NCBI GenBank assembly: GCA_964458715.1
Contig: CAYWJP010000014.1
Span: 1-17,590 of the forward strand
Reading direction: 5' to 3'
From: UBA2773 sp964458715
GTDB lineage: Bacteria > Patescibacteriota > Minisyncoccia > Moranbacterales > DUUL01
DNA: 17,590 nucleotides
Shown piece by piece: positions 6,767 through 13,044 of the stretch. The notes below the pieces were generated by a model. The model saw nothing but the letters and a program-made list of their open reading frames with translations. It did not search any database and was not told the DNA's origin. The translations under genes were made by a program, and so were the position numbers. How positions within the stretch are numbered: position 1 is the first letter of the stretch; each line of letters starts with the position of its first letter.

Positions 6767-6925
6767 ATGGAATATAGTTCATTAAAGAGGGTTAAAAAAT
6801 TACAAGCCGTCGACGCAAAATTTATTTTCTTGCTTTTCATGGGCAATGTTACGCAACGAGCCGCCCGGGATATGAAATTGCAGGTAGATCATGCTACCGA
6901 AAAGGGTCTAAATAAATTTCCGTAA
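6767..6925 (+). CDS. Possible 52-residue protein inside the candidate RNA
   Basis: An ATG at 6767 opens a 52-codon frame ending with TAA at 6923-6925. The product would be basic, with a hydrophobic stretch (AKFIFLLFMGN) followed by an amphipathic segment (TQRAARDMKLQVDHATEKG) that could pass for a helix-turn-helix fragment. The only SD-like bases are AGG three bases before the ATG, which is too close. Codons such as GCC, GTC, GAC and CGG are richer in GC than in neighbouring genes, and the frame contains the perfect GGTAG/CTACC stem. It may be a chance frame in a structured RNA, or the RNA may be its mRNA. Confidence 0.3.
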   Translation: MEYSSLKRVKKLQAVDAKFIFLLFMGNVTQRAARDMKLQVDHATEKGLNKFP

Positions 6926-7191
6926 TTTCTTTTTTAATGAGCGAAAAAGCTTTGACTTAGTACTAAAAGTGGAAGTTGGGACTTGTTGAGTCCTATATGC
7001 GAGACTTGCTTTCAAGTGGGTGTCTTGAAAGGAAAGGGCATAGTCTGGGGTTTATTTCGGAACATCTTAAAGAATTGTTGGCAAAACCAACATCTCGTGA
7101 TTGCAAGCGAGAAATTCTTTATTCGAATGAATCCTTAAAAATAATGGCCGGTGGATCTGATCCTAGATCCCCGGTCTTTGTGTTTATATTC

Positions 7192-7225
7192 AAAAACCGT
7201 TCAGCAAAACACCGAACGGTTTTTT
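7192..7225. terminator. Rho-independent terminator, likely bidirectional
   Basis: AAAAACCGTTC (7192-7202) pairs over 11 bases with GAACGGTTTTT (7214-7224), and the T-run continues to 7225. The A-run on the other side gives a five-T tail on the minus strand. It can therefore end both the candidate RNA and the convergent zinc-ribbon gene, which stops 13 bases away. Confidence 0.93.
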
Positions 7226-7237
7226 AGTTGAAAAAAT

Positions 7238-7552
7238 TTAACTAATTTTTTTCAAAATTTCCTGGAATTCTTCGTCGGTTGCTTCTTCGCCTTTAAGACA
7301 ATCACAAGGATGAGCTTTCCAGCAAGGAAGTTGGTTCATGTTTTTTCGAGTAATTTTTTCAGCAAAATCTTTTTTGATTTCAGGAATCGCTCCCATAAAA
7401 AATTTCACTCCACCCTCAAAAATTTCCTGACAGCTTTTTAATTTTCCATTTTCATTAACACAATGTTTACAAGCTGGACCGTCAAAAAGATCTGCTCCCA
7501 AATCCTCAGGATTTTCCAGGGGCATACCGCAAACAATACAGGTATCATACAT
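7238..7552 (-). CDS. Putative zinc-ribbon protein
   Basis: The 104-residue protein opens with Cys5-x-x-Cys8-Gly-Met-Pro, followed about 20 residues later by Cys28-x-x-Cys31. This matches the small 'putative zinc ribbon' domain (PF12674 type), in which CGMP and a CxYC pair precede an acidic helix. Further cysteines at 41, 77, 83 and 85, the last two in His-Pro-Cys-Asp-Cys, could form a second metal site. The C terminus is an acidic helix. The cellular role is unknown. No SD precedes the ATG at 7552. Its transcript should end at the bidirectional terminator at 7192-7225. Confidence 0.75.
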   Translation of the reverse strand: MYDTCIVCGMPLENPEDLGADLFDGPACKHCVNENGKLKSCQEIFEGGVKFFMGAIPEIKKDFAEKITRKNMNQLPCWKAHPCDCLKGEEATDEEFQEILKKIS

Positions 7553-7598
7553 AAAATTAAATTAATTTTTATGACTAATTTTAAAATAAATTTTATGC

Positions 7599-7760
7599 TT
7601 ATCCTTTTTTGGAAACGCCAATAACAAGAAATCCGATTCCAGCTAAGATGGCAGAGATGTCATAAGTTAAAACTCTTGTGTCATCAATGATATTTAAAAT
7701 TCCAACTAACGACAAAAGACAACCGATTATTAATAATATTTTTTTTGTTTTTCTGTTCAT
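7599..7760 (-). CDS. Small two-span membrane protein, 53 residues
   Basis: This frame begins at ATG 7760 and ends at TAA 7601-7599. The product has a basic N terminus (MNRKTKK), a hydrophobic helix (ILLIIGCLLSLVGILNII), a short polar turn with Asp-Asp-Thr-Arg, a second hydrophobic helix containing ILAGIGFLVIGV, and ends Ser-Lys-Lys-Gly. The positive-inside layout puts both ends in the cytoplasm. No SD is visible. It lies 46 bases upstream of the zinc-ribbon gene on the same strand, so the two may share a transcript. I do not recognise a family. Confidence 0.6.
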   Translation of the reverse strand: MNRKTKKILLIIGCLLSLVGILNIIDDTRVLTYDISAILAGIGFLVIGVSKKG

Positions 7761-7836
7761 AGTTTTAATTTAATTTTTATAATTAAACTAATTTTAACAT
7801 TAAAATTAAAAAATAAAAATTTAATTTAAAATACCA

Positions 7837-7864
7837 TTGAAAAGCCTCTAATTTATGGTAGAAT
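7837..7864 (+). promoter_or_regulatory. Extended -10 promoter for lepA
   Basis: TTGAAA (7837-7842) and TAGAAT (7859-7864) are 16 bases apart, with TG at 7856-7857 giving an extended -10. It lies 89 bases before the chosen lepA start. Confidence 0.65.
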
Positions 7865-7912
7865 AGCCTAGTAAGAAGTTTTAGAAATTTTGATTTTGGA
7901 TTTGTTTAAAAA

Positions 7913-7937
7913 TTACAAAATTATAAAATTAAAAATT
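7913..7937. repeat. 25-base AT-rich direct repeat, copy A
   Basis: This 25-base string, starting TTACAAAATTATAAAATT, recurs exactly at 9835-9859. The copies lie upstream of lepA and of the esterase gene. A shorter relative (TTATTTAAAAATTATAAAA) precedes atpI at 10621-10640. Low complexity makes partial matches easy, but 25 identical bases is long. Confidence 0.7.
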
Positions 7938-7952
7938 TGTCGAAAACAGTTT

Positions 7953-9737
7953 ATGAATAAAACCAGAAATTTTTGCATAATTGCTCACATTGATCATGGC
8001 AAATCGACTTTAGCGGATCGAATGCTAGAAATGACCAAGACGATTGAAGGTCGTGATATGAAAGAACAACTTTTAGATACTATGGATTTGGAGCGAGAAC
8101 GTGGAATTACTATCAAGTTACAACCAGTAACGATGAAATATAACGATTATACGTTGAATTTAATAGATACCCCGGGACACGTAGATTTCGGTTATGAAGT
8201 TTCCCGATCTCTAAAAGCGGTGGAAGGGGCGATTTTGTTAGTGGATTGCACTCAGGGAGTTCAAGCTCAAACTTTGGCTAATCTTTATCAAGCTTTAGAA
8301 CAAGATTTAGAAATTATTCCTGTGGTTAACAAAATTGACCTACCTAATGCTCAAGTTAAAAAAACTAAAGCTGAGATAGTTAGTCTCTTGGGTTGCAAAG
8401 AAGAAGAAATTTTAGCTGCTAGTGGTAAAACTGGTAAAGGAGTGGATGCCGTTATGCAAGCTGTAATAGAAAGAGTTTCAGCTCCAGAAGGACAAGAAAA
8501 TGCTTCGCTTAAAGCTTTGATTTTTGATTCTAAATACGATTCTTATCGAGGAGTTTTGGCGTATGTCCGAATTTTTGAAGGTCAAACTAAAAAGGAAGAT
8601 GATATTTATTTAATCAGCAATGGCAAAAAGGCTCATAGTATTGAAGTGGGAAAATTTTCTCCTGATCTCAAGACCACTGATTTTTTGAAAGCTGGTGATA
8701 TTGGTTATATTGCTACTGGATTGAAAAGTGTAGACGAATGTCGAGTGGGTGATACCATCACATTGAAAGCTGATTTTGAAAAAAATAAAGTTGAACCAAT
8801 GTCTGGCTACAAAGAAGTTGAACCAATGATGTATGCTAGTTTTTATCCAACTGAAGGTGAGGATTATAATCAAATGCGAGATGCCTTGGATAAGTTGAAA
8901 CTTAATGATGCTTCTTTGGTTTTTGAGGGAGAAAGTTCTCCGGCTTTAGGAAGAGGATTTCGAATTGGATTTTTGGGAGTTTTGCATTTAGAAATTATTA
9001 AGGAGCGTCTTTTTCGAGAATTTAATTTTGAGCCTGTTATTACAACGCCTAGTGTAGTTTATGAAATTAAGAAAACAACGGGTGAGGAATTTAAAATTTA
9101 TTCAGCGGCCGATTTGCCAGATCCAAGTCAAATCGAAATGATTAGAGAACCTCGAGTTAAACTGGATATTTTAATGCCGGCTAAATTTTTGGGAGATGTA
9201 ATGGAATTGGTTCAAGCTACTACTAGATCGGAATATTCATCGACTGAATATATTGATTCTGAAAGATTAAATTTATCTTTTAATTCACCTCTAGCGGATA
9301 TTATTGTTAATTTTAACGATAATTTAAAATCAGCTACTTCGGGTTACGCCTCCTTTAGTTATGAGTTAGTTGATTATCAACCGGCCGATTTAGTCAAATT
9401 AGATATTTATGTAGCTGATGATAAAATCGATTCCTTTTCTCAAATAATTCATCGAAAAAATTCAGTGGCGATTGGTAATAAAATTGTTAAAAAATTAAAA
9501 GAGGTTATTCCTCGACAAAATTTTCTAATCAAAATTCAAGCGTCTATTGGTGGTAAGATTTTAGCTCGAGAAAATATTCGACCATTCAGAAAAGATGTTA
9601 TTGCTGGATTATATGGAGGAGACATTACTCGAAAGAGAAAGCTCTTAGAGAAGCAGAAAAAAGGCAAGAGTCGAATGAAACAATCCGGCCGAGTAGAAAT
9701 TCCGCAACAAGCGTTTTTGGAAGTTTTGAAAAAATAA
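7953..9737 (+). CDS. lepA: Elongation factor 4 (LepA), ribosome-associated GTPase
   Basis: LepA (EF4) binds ribosomes and affects translocation and initiation under stress. The frame extends back to a TTG at 7890, but ATG 7953 gives the family N terminus (MNKTRNFCIIAHIDHGKST) and 594 residues, close to the usual 595-600. GTPase motifs are intact: G1 AHIDHGKST at 11-19, G2 around Thr53 after the RERGIT stretch, G3 DTPGH at 72-76 and G4 NKID at 126-129. The EF-G-like domains follow, and the LepA-specific C terminus ends in a KQKKGKSRMKQ stretch and IPQQAF. No SD is present; a purine-rich AT stretch precedes the ATG. It is followed by an AT-only spacer without a visible terminator. Confidence 0.97.
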   Translation: MNKTRNFCIIAHIDHGKSTLADRMLEMTKTIEGRDMKEQLLDTMDLERERGITIKLQPVTMKYNDYTLNLIDTPGHVDFGYEVSRSLKAVEGAILLVDCTQGVQAQTLANLYQALEQDLEIIPVVNKIDLPNAQVKKTKAEIVSLLGCKEEEILAASGKTGKGVDAVMQAVIERVSAPEGQENASLKALIFDSKYDSYRGVLAYVRIFEGQTKKEDDIYLISNGKKAHSIEVGKFSPDLKTTDFLKAGDIGYIATGLKSVDECRVGDTITLKADFEKNKVEPMSGYKEVEPMMYASFYPTEGEDYNQMRDALDKLKLNDASLVFEGESSPALGRGFRIGFLGVLHLEIIKERLFREFNFEPVITTPSVVYEIKKTTGEEFKIYSAADLPDPSQIEMIREPRVKLDILMPAKFLGDVMELVQATTRSEYSSTEYIDSERLNLSFNSPLADIIVNFNDNLKSATSGYASFSYELVDYQPADLVKLDIYVADDKIDSFSQIIHRKNSVAIGNKIVKKLKEVIPRQNFLIKIQASIGGKILARENIRPFRKDVIAGLYGGDITRKRKLLEKQKKGKSRMKQSGRVEIPQQAFLEVLKK

Positions 9738-9834
9738 TTTAATAATTTTTAATTTTGTAATTTTTAAATAAATCTTAAATCTTAATTTTTAAAATTATTA
9801 AGAAAATTTTTTTGATTTGAAAATTAAAATTTAT

Positions 9835-9859
9835 TTACAAAATTATAAAATTAAAAATT
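9835..9859. repeat. 25-base AT-rich direct repeat, copy B
   Basis: Identical to 7913-7937. It ends 15 bases before the start of the esterase gene and runs into a period-7 TTAAAAA array (9851-9864). The whole spacer 9738-9874 is almost pure A and T, with no recognisable promoter or terminator. Confidence 0.7.
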
Positions 9860-9874
9860 AAAAATTTTAAAAAA

Positions 9875-10471
9875 ATGTCTAAAAAAATTTGTATTTTTGG
9901 TGATAGCGTAACGCAAGGCTATCACGATCTTGAAAAAGGCGGTTGGATAGAACGACTCAATCTTTATTTGTGGAGCAAAGATCTAGATTTTTCTGTTTTT
10001 AATTTAGGTGTTTCGGGTGACACCAGTTTTGACTTATTAGAAAGAATTGAAAATGAAATTAAAGCTAGAGAAGCAAAAAGTATAATTATAAATATTGGAG
10101 CGAATGATGCTGGTGTTGAAAAAGGAAAATCACGAACTGATTTGAAAACTTTTGAAGAAAATTTTAATAAAATCTTAGAAATTTCTCAAAAGTTTACCTC
10201 GGAAATTGTGTTTGTGGGGATTTTAAATGTTAATGAAAAATTTTCTGCTCCAGTTAACTGGGACGAAAATCTTTTTTATTATAACGAAGAGCTTGAAAAA
10301 TATAATCTAGTTATCGAAAAATTTTGCCAAGAGGAAAAGATTATTTTTATTCCTATGCAAGGAACTTTGAACGATGAGAATTTGCCAGACGGAGTCCATC
10401 CTAACGCTGAAGGTCATGAAAAGATTTTTCAAAGAATTAAAGATTATTTGGAGGAAAGTAAAATAATATAA
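9875..10471 (+). CDS. SGNH/GDSL-family hydrolase (esterase/lipase-like)
   Basis: SGNH hydrolases cleave ester bonds of lipids, acylated sugars or thioesters with a Ser-Asp-His triad. The 198-residue protein shows all blocks: GDS at 9-11 (nucleophile Ser11), GVSGDT at 45-50 (oxyanion Gly48), GAND at 75-78 (Asn77), and DGVHPN at 172-177 with Asp172 and His175. There is no signal peptide, so a cytoplasmic site is likely. It resembles the TesA/arylesterase-like or O-acetylhydrolase group; the substrate cannot be assigned. It lies between lepA and the atp operon promoter, and no SD is visible. Confidence 0.88.
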   Translation: MSKKICIFGDSVTQGYHDLEKGGWIERLNLYLWSKDLDFSVFNLGVSGDTSFDLLERIENEIKAREAKSIIINIGANDAGVEKGKSRTDLKTFEENFNKILEISQKFTSEIVFVGILNVNEKFSAPVNWDENLFYYNEELEKYNLVIEKFCQEEKIIFIPMQGTLNDENLPDGVHPNAEGHEKIFQRIKDYLEESKII

Positions 10472-10494
10472 ATCTTCCCAAAAACAAGAAAGTT

Positions 10495-10503
10495 TGCTAT
10501 AAT
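10495..10503 (+). promoter_or_regulatory. Extended -10 promoter for the atp operon
   Basis: TG (10495-10496), one base, then perfect TATAAT (10498-10503) forms an extended -10 element. The -35 region is poor (TTCCCA-like), which extended -10 promoters tolerate. The start would be near 10510, giving a leader of about 140 bases before atpI. Confidence 0.65.
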
Positions 10504-10512
10504 TTAGGCGAA

Positions 10513-10551
10513 AAGATATTTTACTGTGTCCGCCTCTGGAGGAAATATCTT
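10513..10551 (+). promoter_or_regulatory. atp leader hairpin enclosing an SD-like GGAGG
   Basis: AAGATATTT (10513-10521) pairs perfectly with AAATATCTT (10543-10551). The loop contains CGCCTCTGGAGG, whose CCT and AGG can form an inner stem that hides the GGAGG at 10538-10542. A TTG at 10553 opens a possible 11-codon leader peptide (10553-10588). The arrangement resembles a leader control element, but no ligand or function is evident. Confidence 0.5.
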
Positions 10552-10600
10552 ATTGGATTTTGTTAATATGGGGCTTTTAAGAAAGTAGAAGATCGGAAGT

Positions 10601-10621
10601 TTAGAAATTAGAAATTAGAAT
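10601..10621. repeat. Heptamer tandem array before atpI
   Basis: Three units of seven bases, TTAGAAA, TTAGAAA and TTAGAAT, lie 27 bases before the atpI start. Confidence 0.7.
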
Positions 10622-10648
10622 TTATTTAAAAATTATAAAATTTTAATA

Positions 10649-10888
10649 ATGTTAGATAAAGACAAAGAACAACCAAATCAGGATTGGGCCAAAGCTATGA
10701 AAATCTTTGCCACTATTTCTAGTTGGATTATTGGACCCATTATTTTGGCCGTTTTGGCAGGCAATTGGTTGGATAATAAATATCAAACTGAATATTTTTT
10801 TACCTTGACGCTTGTTGGAATTGCGTTTATAATGACTTGCGTTGGAATAGTAAGAGAGGCTCAAGAGGCCATCAAGAATTTAAAATAA
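10649..10888 (+). CDS. atpI: AtpI-like ATP synthase accessory membrane protein
   Basis: This 79-residue protein matches the small AtpZ/AtpI-like family found at the head of atp operons, thought to assist c-ring assembly or Mg2+ supply. After a polar, charged N terminus there are two membrane helices at about 22-40 and 50-68. The first ends in the family pattern Gly-Pro-Ile-Ile-Leu-Ala-Val-Leu-Ala-Gly-Asn-Trp-Leu-Asp, and the second carries Gly-Ile-Ala near its start. The C terminus is a short helix. It is the first gene of the operon, 111 bases ahead of atpB. Sequence conservation in this family is low, so the name rests on pattern and position. Confidence 0.8.
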   Translation: MLDKDKEQPNQDWAKAMKIFATISSWIIGPIILAVLAGNWLDNKYQTEYFFTLTLVGIAFIMTCVGIVREAQEAIKNLK

Positions 10889-10999
10889 CGGGAAACTATT
10901 TACAAATATTATTTCTCTTCTAAAGAGAAGAGAGGTTAATTTATGGTTTAGTAGAATTGTTCACCAAATAATTTTTTAATAAAGGCATAACAAATAAAA

Positions 11000-11875
11000 A
11001 TGGTCGAAGCTATCGAATCTCAAGAGATTCAAACCCAAACCCAATTACCAGCAGTTCATCAAGAAACTCAAGAAAAAGTTTCCCATGAATCAACTGTCTA
11101 TGCTGAGCCAATTTTACAAATAGGCAATTTTCAAGTCACCAATTCATTATTTAGCAGTATTTTAGTAACACTAGTTTTAGTTGTTACTTTTATTTTTGTT
11201 CGCGGTAAAATTAAACAAATTCCCAAAGGATTGCAAAACTTTTTTGAAATGATTTTGGAATTTGGTTTAAATTTCACTGATAGTATTACTCAAGATCGAA
11301 AAACGTCTGAAAAATTATTACCAGTGGTTTTGGCACTTTTCTTGTTTATTCTTTTAAATAATTGGTTTGGTTTATTGCCAATAATAGGAACTGTTGGTTT
11401 TTATGAAATGCATAATGGACACAATACTTTTATTCCAATTTTCAGAGGTGGAACCGCTGATTTAAATATGACTCTAGCTTTAGCGTTATTTGCGGTCATC
11501 TTCAGTCATCTTTTGGGAGTTTTTACTATCGGAGCTTGGAAACATTTCAATAAATTTATAAATGTTGAAACTCTTCTAGAAATACCTAAGAATTTTAAAA
11601 AAGATAAAAACGTAGCCTTTCTTAATCCTGTTAAATTTTTTGTAGGTTTAATGGAAATTATAGGAGAAATTGCCAAAGTAATGTCTTTATCATTACGGTT
11701 GTTTGGAAATATTTTTGCTGGAGAAGTTTTATTGGCCTCAATGGCGATGATTTTTGCTTTTGTTCTTCCAGTTCCGTTTTTCTTTCTAGAAGTTTTAGTA
11801 GGAATGGTTCAGGCGGCAGTGTTTTCGATACTAACGCTAGTCTTCCTCTCAATGTCCACAACCGCCGAACATTAA
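11000..11875 (+). CDS. atpB: ATP synthase Fo subunit a
   Basis: Subunit a forms the half-channels through which ions reach the c ring. The 291-residue protein has a long polar N-terminal tail (about 1-35, rich in Gln and Glu) and then five to six membrane helices. The essential Arg is Arg233 in SLSLRLFGNIFAGE, preceded by Glu223 and followed by Gln271 in the last helix (MVQAAVF), matching the family's channel residues. The HNGHNT loop and the long polar segment at 182-208 are extra-membrane. An AAAGG lies about 12 bases before the ATG, a weak SD. A 7-base hairpin (TTCTCTT/AAGAGAA at 10913-10929) sits in the spacer upstream. Confidence 0.95.
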   Translation: MVEAIESQEIQTQTQLPAVHQETQEKVSHESTVYAEPILQIGNFQVTNSLFSSILVTLVLVVTFIFVRGKIKQIPKGLQNFFEMILEFGLNFTDSITQDRKTSEKLLPVVLALFLFILLNNWFGLLPIIGTVGFYEMHNGHNTFIPIFRGGTADLNMTLALALFAVIFSHLLGVFTIGAWKHFNKFINVETLLEIPKNFKKDKNVAFLNPVKFFVGLMEIIGEIAKVMSLSLRLFGNIFAGEVLLASMAMIFAFVLPVPFFFLEVLVGMVQAAVFSILTLVFLSMSTTAEH

Positions 11876-11886
11876 AAGCTAGTTGA

Positions 11887-11984
11887 AAAGTTCATAAAGT
11901 CCATAAAGTTCGTAAAGTTTTTTAATTGCAAGTTGTTCTTGAATTTGAAAGACTTTCGACTTTACAGGCTTTAAAGACTTTCTA
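11887..11984. repeat. Period-9 tandem array with an inverted second half
   Basis: In the atpB-atpE spacer, four nine-base units run AAAGTTCAT, AAAGTCCAT, AAAGTTCGT, AAAGTTTTT (11887-11922). After a 28-base gap the opposite orientation appears as GACTTTC, GACTTTACA, GGCTTTAAA, GACTTTCTA (11951-11984). The two halves can pair in several registers, giving a slippery stem 25 bases before atpE. Confidence 0.75.
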
Positions 11985-12008
11985 ACTAATAACTAATAAA
12001 TTAAAATT

Positions 12009-12251
12009 ATGGAAGAAGCAGAAATTGTGAAAACAGCTGTTGACCTAACCATGATGGCTAAAGGTTTAGCTATCGGATTAGGAGCTATCGGTTCTGGAAT
12101 CGGAATCGGAATGATTGGTTCAAAAGCGATGGAAGCGATTGGACGAAATCCAGAAGTAGCTGGAAAAATAATGGCTCCAATGTTGTTGGCGATTGCCTTT
12201 GCTGAAGCTATTGCTATTTATGCTTTGGTTGTGGCGTTTATCATTAAGTAA
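12009..12251 (+). CDS. atpE: ATP synthase Fo subunit c
   Basis: The c subunit forms the rotating ring that carries ions across the membrane. The 80-residue hairpin has helix 1 with the glycine-rich GLGAIGSGIGIGMIG run (23-37), the polar loop at 42-49 with Arg46-Asn47-Pro48, and helix 2 with the ion-binding Glu66 in AIAFAEAIAIY. The residue after Glu66 is Ala, not Ser/Thr, and the helix-1 position that is Gln in Na+-type rings is Ile. A proton-coupled ring is therefore predicted. There is no SD. It is followed by an unusually long, structured spacer before atpF. Confidence 0.97.
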   Translation: MEEAEIVKTAVDLTMMAKGLAIGLGAIGSGIGIGMIGSKAMEAIGRNPEVAGKIMAPMLLAIAFAEAIAIYALVVAFIIK

Positions 12252-12259
12252 TATCACTT

Positions 12260-12388
12260 AATATTCTTATCCGGCCTTGTCTTGCAAGAATCTGTTTAAA
12301 ATTTAAATTTTTTGGTCAACAAGTTAGAGATTTATAAAAAACGGTGAGATTTTAAACAGGTTCTAAGGCAAAGCTCAATAAGAATATT
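12260..12388. repeat. Foldback element after atpE, containing MITE-like copy 3
   Basis: The outer arms AATATTCTTAT (12260-12270) and ATAAGAATATT (12378-12388) pair perfectly. Inside them AGAATCTGTTTAAAAT (12287-12302) pairs with ATTTTAAACAGGTTCT (12349-12364) with one mismatch. The inner part 12287-12364 is a shortened relative of the element at 13721-13902: read on the minus strand it begins AGAACCTGTTTAAAATCTCA exactly like that copy, with further similarity for about 70 bases. Confidence 0.75.
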
Positions 12389-12397
12389 GATAATCAT

Positions 12398-12435
12398 CAG
12401 TAATCAATTTTTGATACTTATATTTTTGATTACTG
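12398..12435. other. Perfect 10-base hairpin in the atpE-atpF spacer
   Basis: CAGTAATCAA (12398-12407) pairs with TTGATTACTG (12426-12435); the loop can form a further ATCAA/TTGAT pair. No T-run follows. Confidence 0.6.
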
Positions 12436-12486
12436 TCGATATGAGTTTTGTTTAAAAATTAGAGAATTAAAACATTCTAAATTGAA

Positions 12487-12514
12487 TCAAAATTCAAAAT
12501 TCAAAATTCGAAAT
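12487..12514. repeat. Heptamer tandem array before atpF
   Basis: Four seven-base units, TCAAAAT three times and then TCGAAAT, lie 22 bases before the atpF start. Confidence 0.7.
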
Positions 12515-12536
12515 TAATTTTTTTTAAAAAATTGTT

Positions 12537-13037
12537 ATGGACGGAATAATCGAAGCTTTTCATCTTGATATTAAATTATTGATAGCTCAGTTAATAAACT
12601 TCACAATTGTGTTGGCGGTTTTGTATAAATTGGTTTACAAACCACTTTTAAAAACTATGAATGAGCGAACTAGTAAGATTGAAAAAGGCCTAGAAGATGC
12701 TCAGTCTTCTCAAGAACAACTAGAAAAAGCCGAAAAAACTAGAGACGATAAAATTAAAGAAGCCAAAAAAGAAGCCAAAGAACTTTTAGAAAAAATGCAA
12801 GTTGTGGCAGAGAAAAACAAAGAAAATATTATTCAGAAAGCCAAAGAGGAGGAAGCGATTATAATGGAAAATACTAGAAAGACAATCGAAGTTGAAAAAG
12901 AAAAAATGTTCAAAGAAGTTCGCCAAGAAATTGGAGAATTGACTGGATTGGCTTTAGAAAAAGTTTTAGACAAGAAGCAAGCCAAAGAGATCGATCAAGC
13001 GTCAATTAAAAAAGCGATATCAGAAATTAAAAGATAA
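12537..13037 (+). CDS. atpF: ATP synthase Fo subunit b
   Basis: Subunit b is the peripheral stalk that anchors F1 to Fo. The 166 residues show one membrane helix at about 13-33, then a long charged coiled coil rich in Lys, Glu and Ala to the end, as expected. The LVYKPLLKTMNERT stretch after the helix is typical. There is no SD; an AT-rich run and the heptamer array precede the ATG. It ends seven bases before atpH. Confidence 0.93.
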   Translation: MDGIIEAFHLDIKLLIAQLINFTIVLAVLYKLVYKPLLKTMNERTSKIEKGLEDAQSSQEQLEKAEKTRDDKIKEAKKEAKELLEKMQVVAEKNKENIIQKAKEEEAIIMENTRKTIEVEKEKMFKEVRQEIGELTGLALEKVLDKKQAKEIDQASIKKAISEIKR

Positions 13038-13044
13038 TATATAT

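Larger units (their letters stand above)
6695..7225 (+). ncRNA. Candidate long structured non-coding RNA, about 530 nt
   Basis: The region lies between a promoter and a strong terminator. By hand count its GC is 48%, 53%, 43% and 38% in four sampled 60-base lines, against about 25% just upstream. It holds a series of perfect short stems: ACCCC/GGGGT (6729-6745), GGTAG/CTACC (6883-6898), GGACT/AGTCC (6979-6993), ACTTG/CAAGT (7004-7017), GTTGG/CCAAC (7077-7091), TCTCG/CGAGA (7093-7112), and a 10-pair stem with one bulge at 7148-7174. GGGT at 6712-6715 could also pair with ACCC at 6729-6732, an alternative fold. I looked for RNase P, tmRNA, SRP and 6S signatures and saw none. A TTG-started 83-codon frame (6976-7227) covers the 3-prime half but runs through the terminator, so it is probably not a gene. 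A 52-codon frame at 6767-6925 is listed separately. Confidence 0.6.

Noticed and set aside
7002..7046. Group I intron core (AGACT near 7002 with an S-like CATAGTCT near 7040)
   Set aside because: Only a five-base P7-like pair is visible. No convincing P, Q or R elements, no flanking exons and no endonuclease gene; the region has its own promoter and terminator.
6695..7225. RNase P RNA, tmRNA, SRP RNA or 6S RNA
   Set aside because: No GAGGAAAGTCC-type RNase P core, no TTCGAC plus CCA tRNA-like ends, no SRP loop sequence, and the length does not suit SRP or 6S. A covariance-model search would settle this.
6976..7227. 83-codon frame with a TTG start over the 3-prime half of the candidate RNA
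   Set aside because: Stops lie just upstream, the start is TTG without a well-placed SD, and the frame runs through the terminator stem and ends in its T-run. The same bases form consecutive perfect hairpins, so structured RNA is the better reading.
8610..8873. 87-codon minus-strand frame inside lepA
   Set aside because: Antisense shadow of lepA, low-complexity and without start signals.
11887..11984. CRISPR array
   Set aside because: Units are nine bases without spacers, change orientation midway, and no cas genes are present.
12009..12251. Sodium-type c ring
   Set aside because: The Na+ ligand signature (Gln in helix 1, Ser/Thr after the key Glu) is absent; Ile and Ala are found instead.
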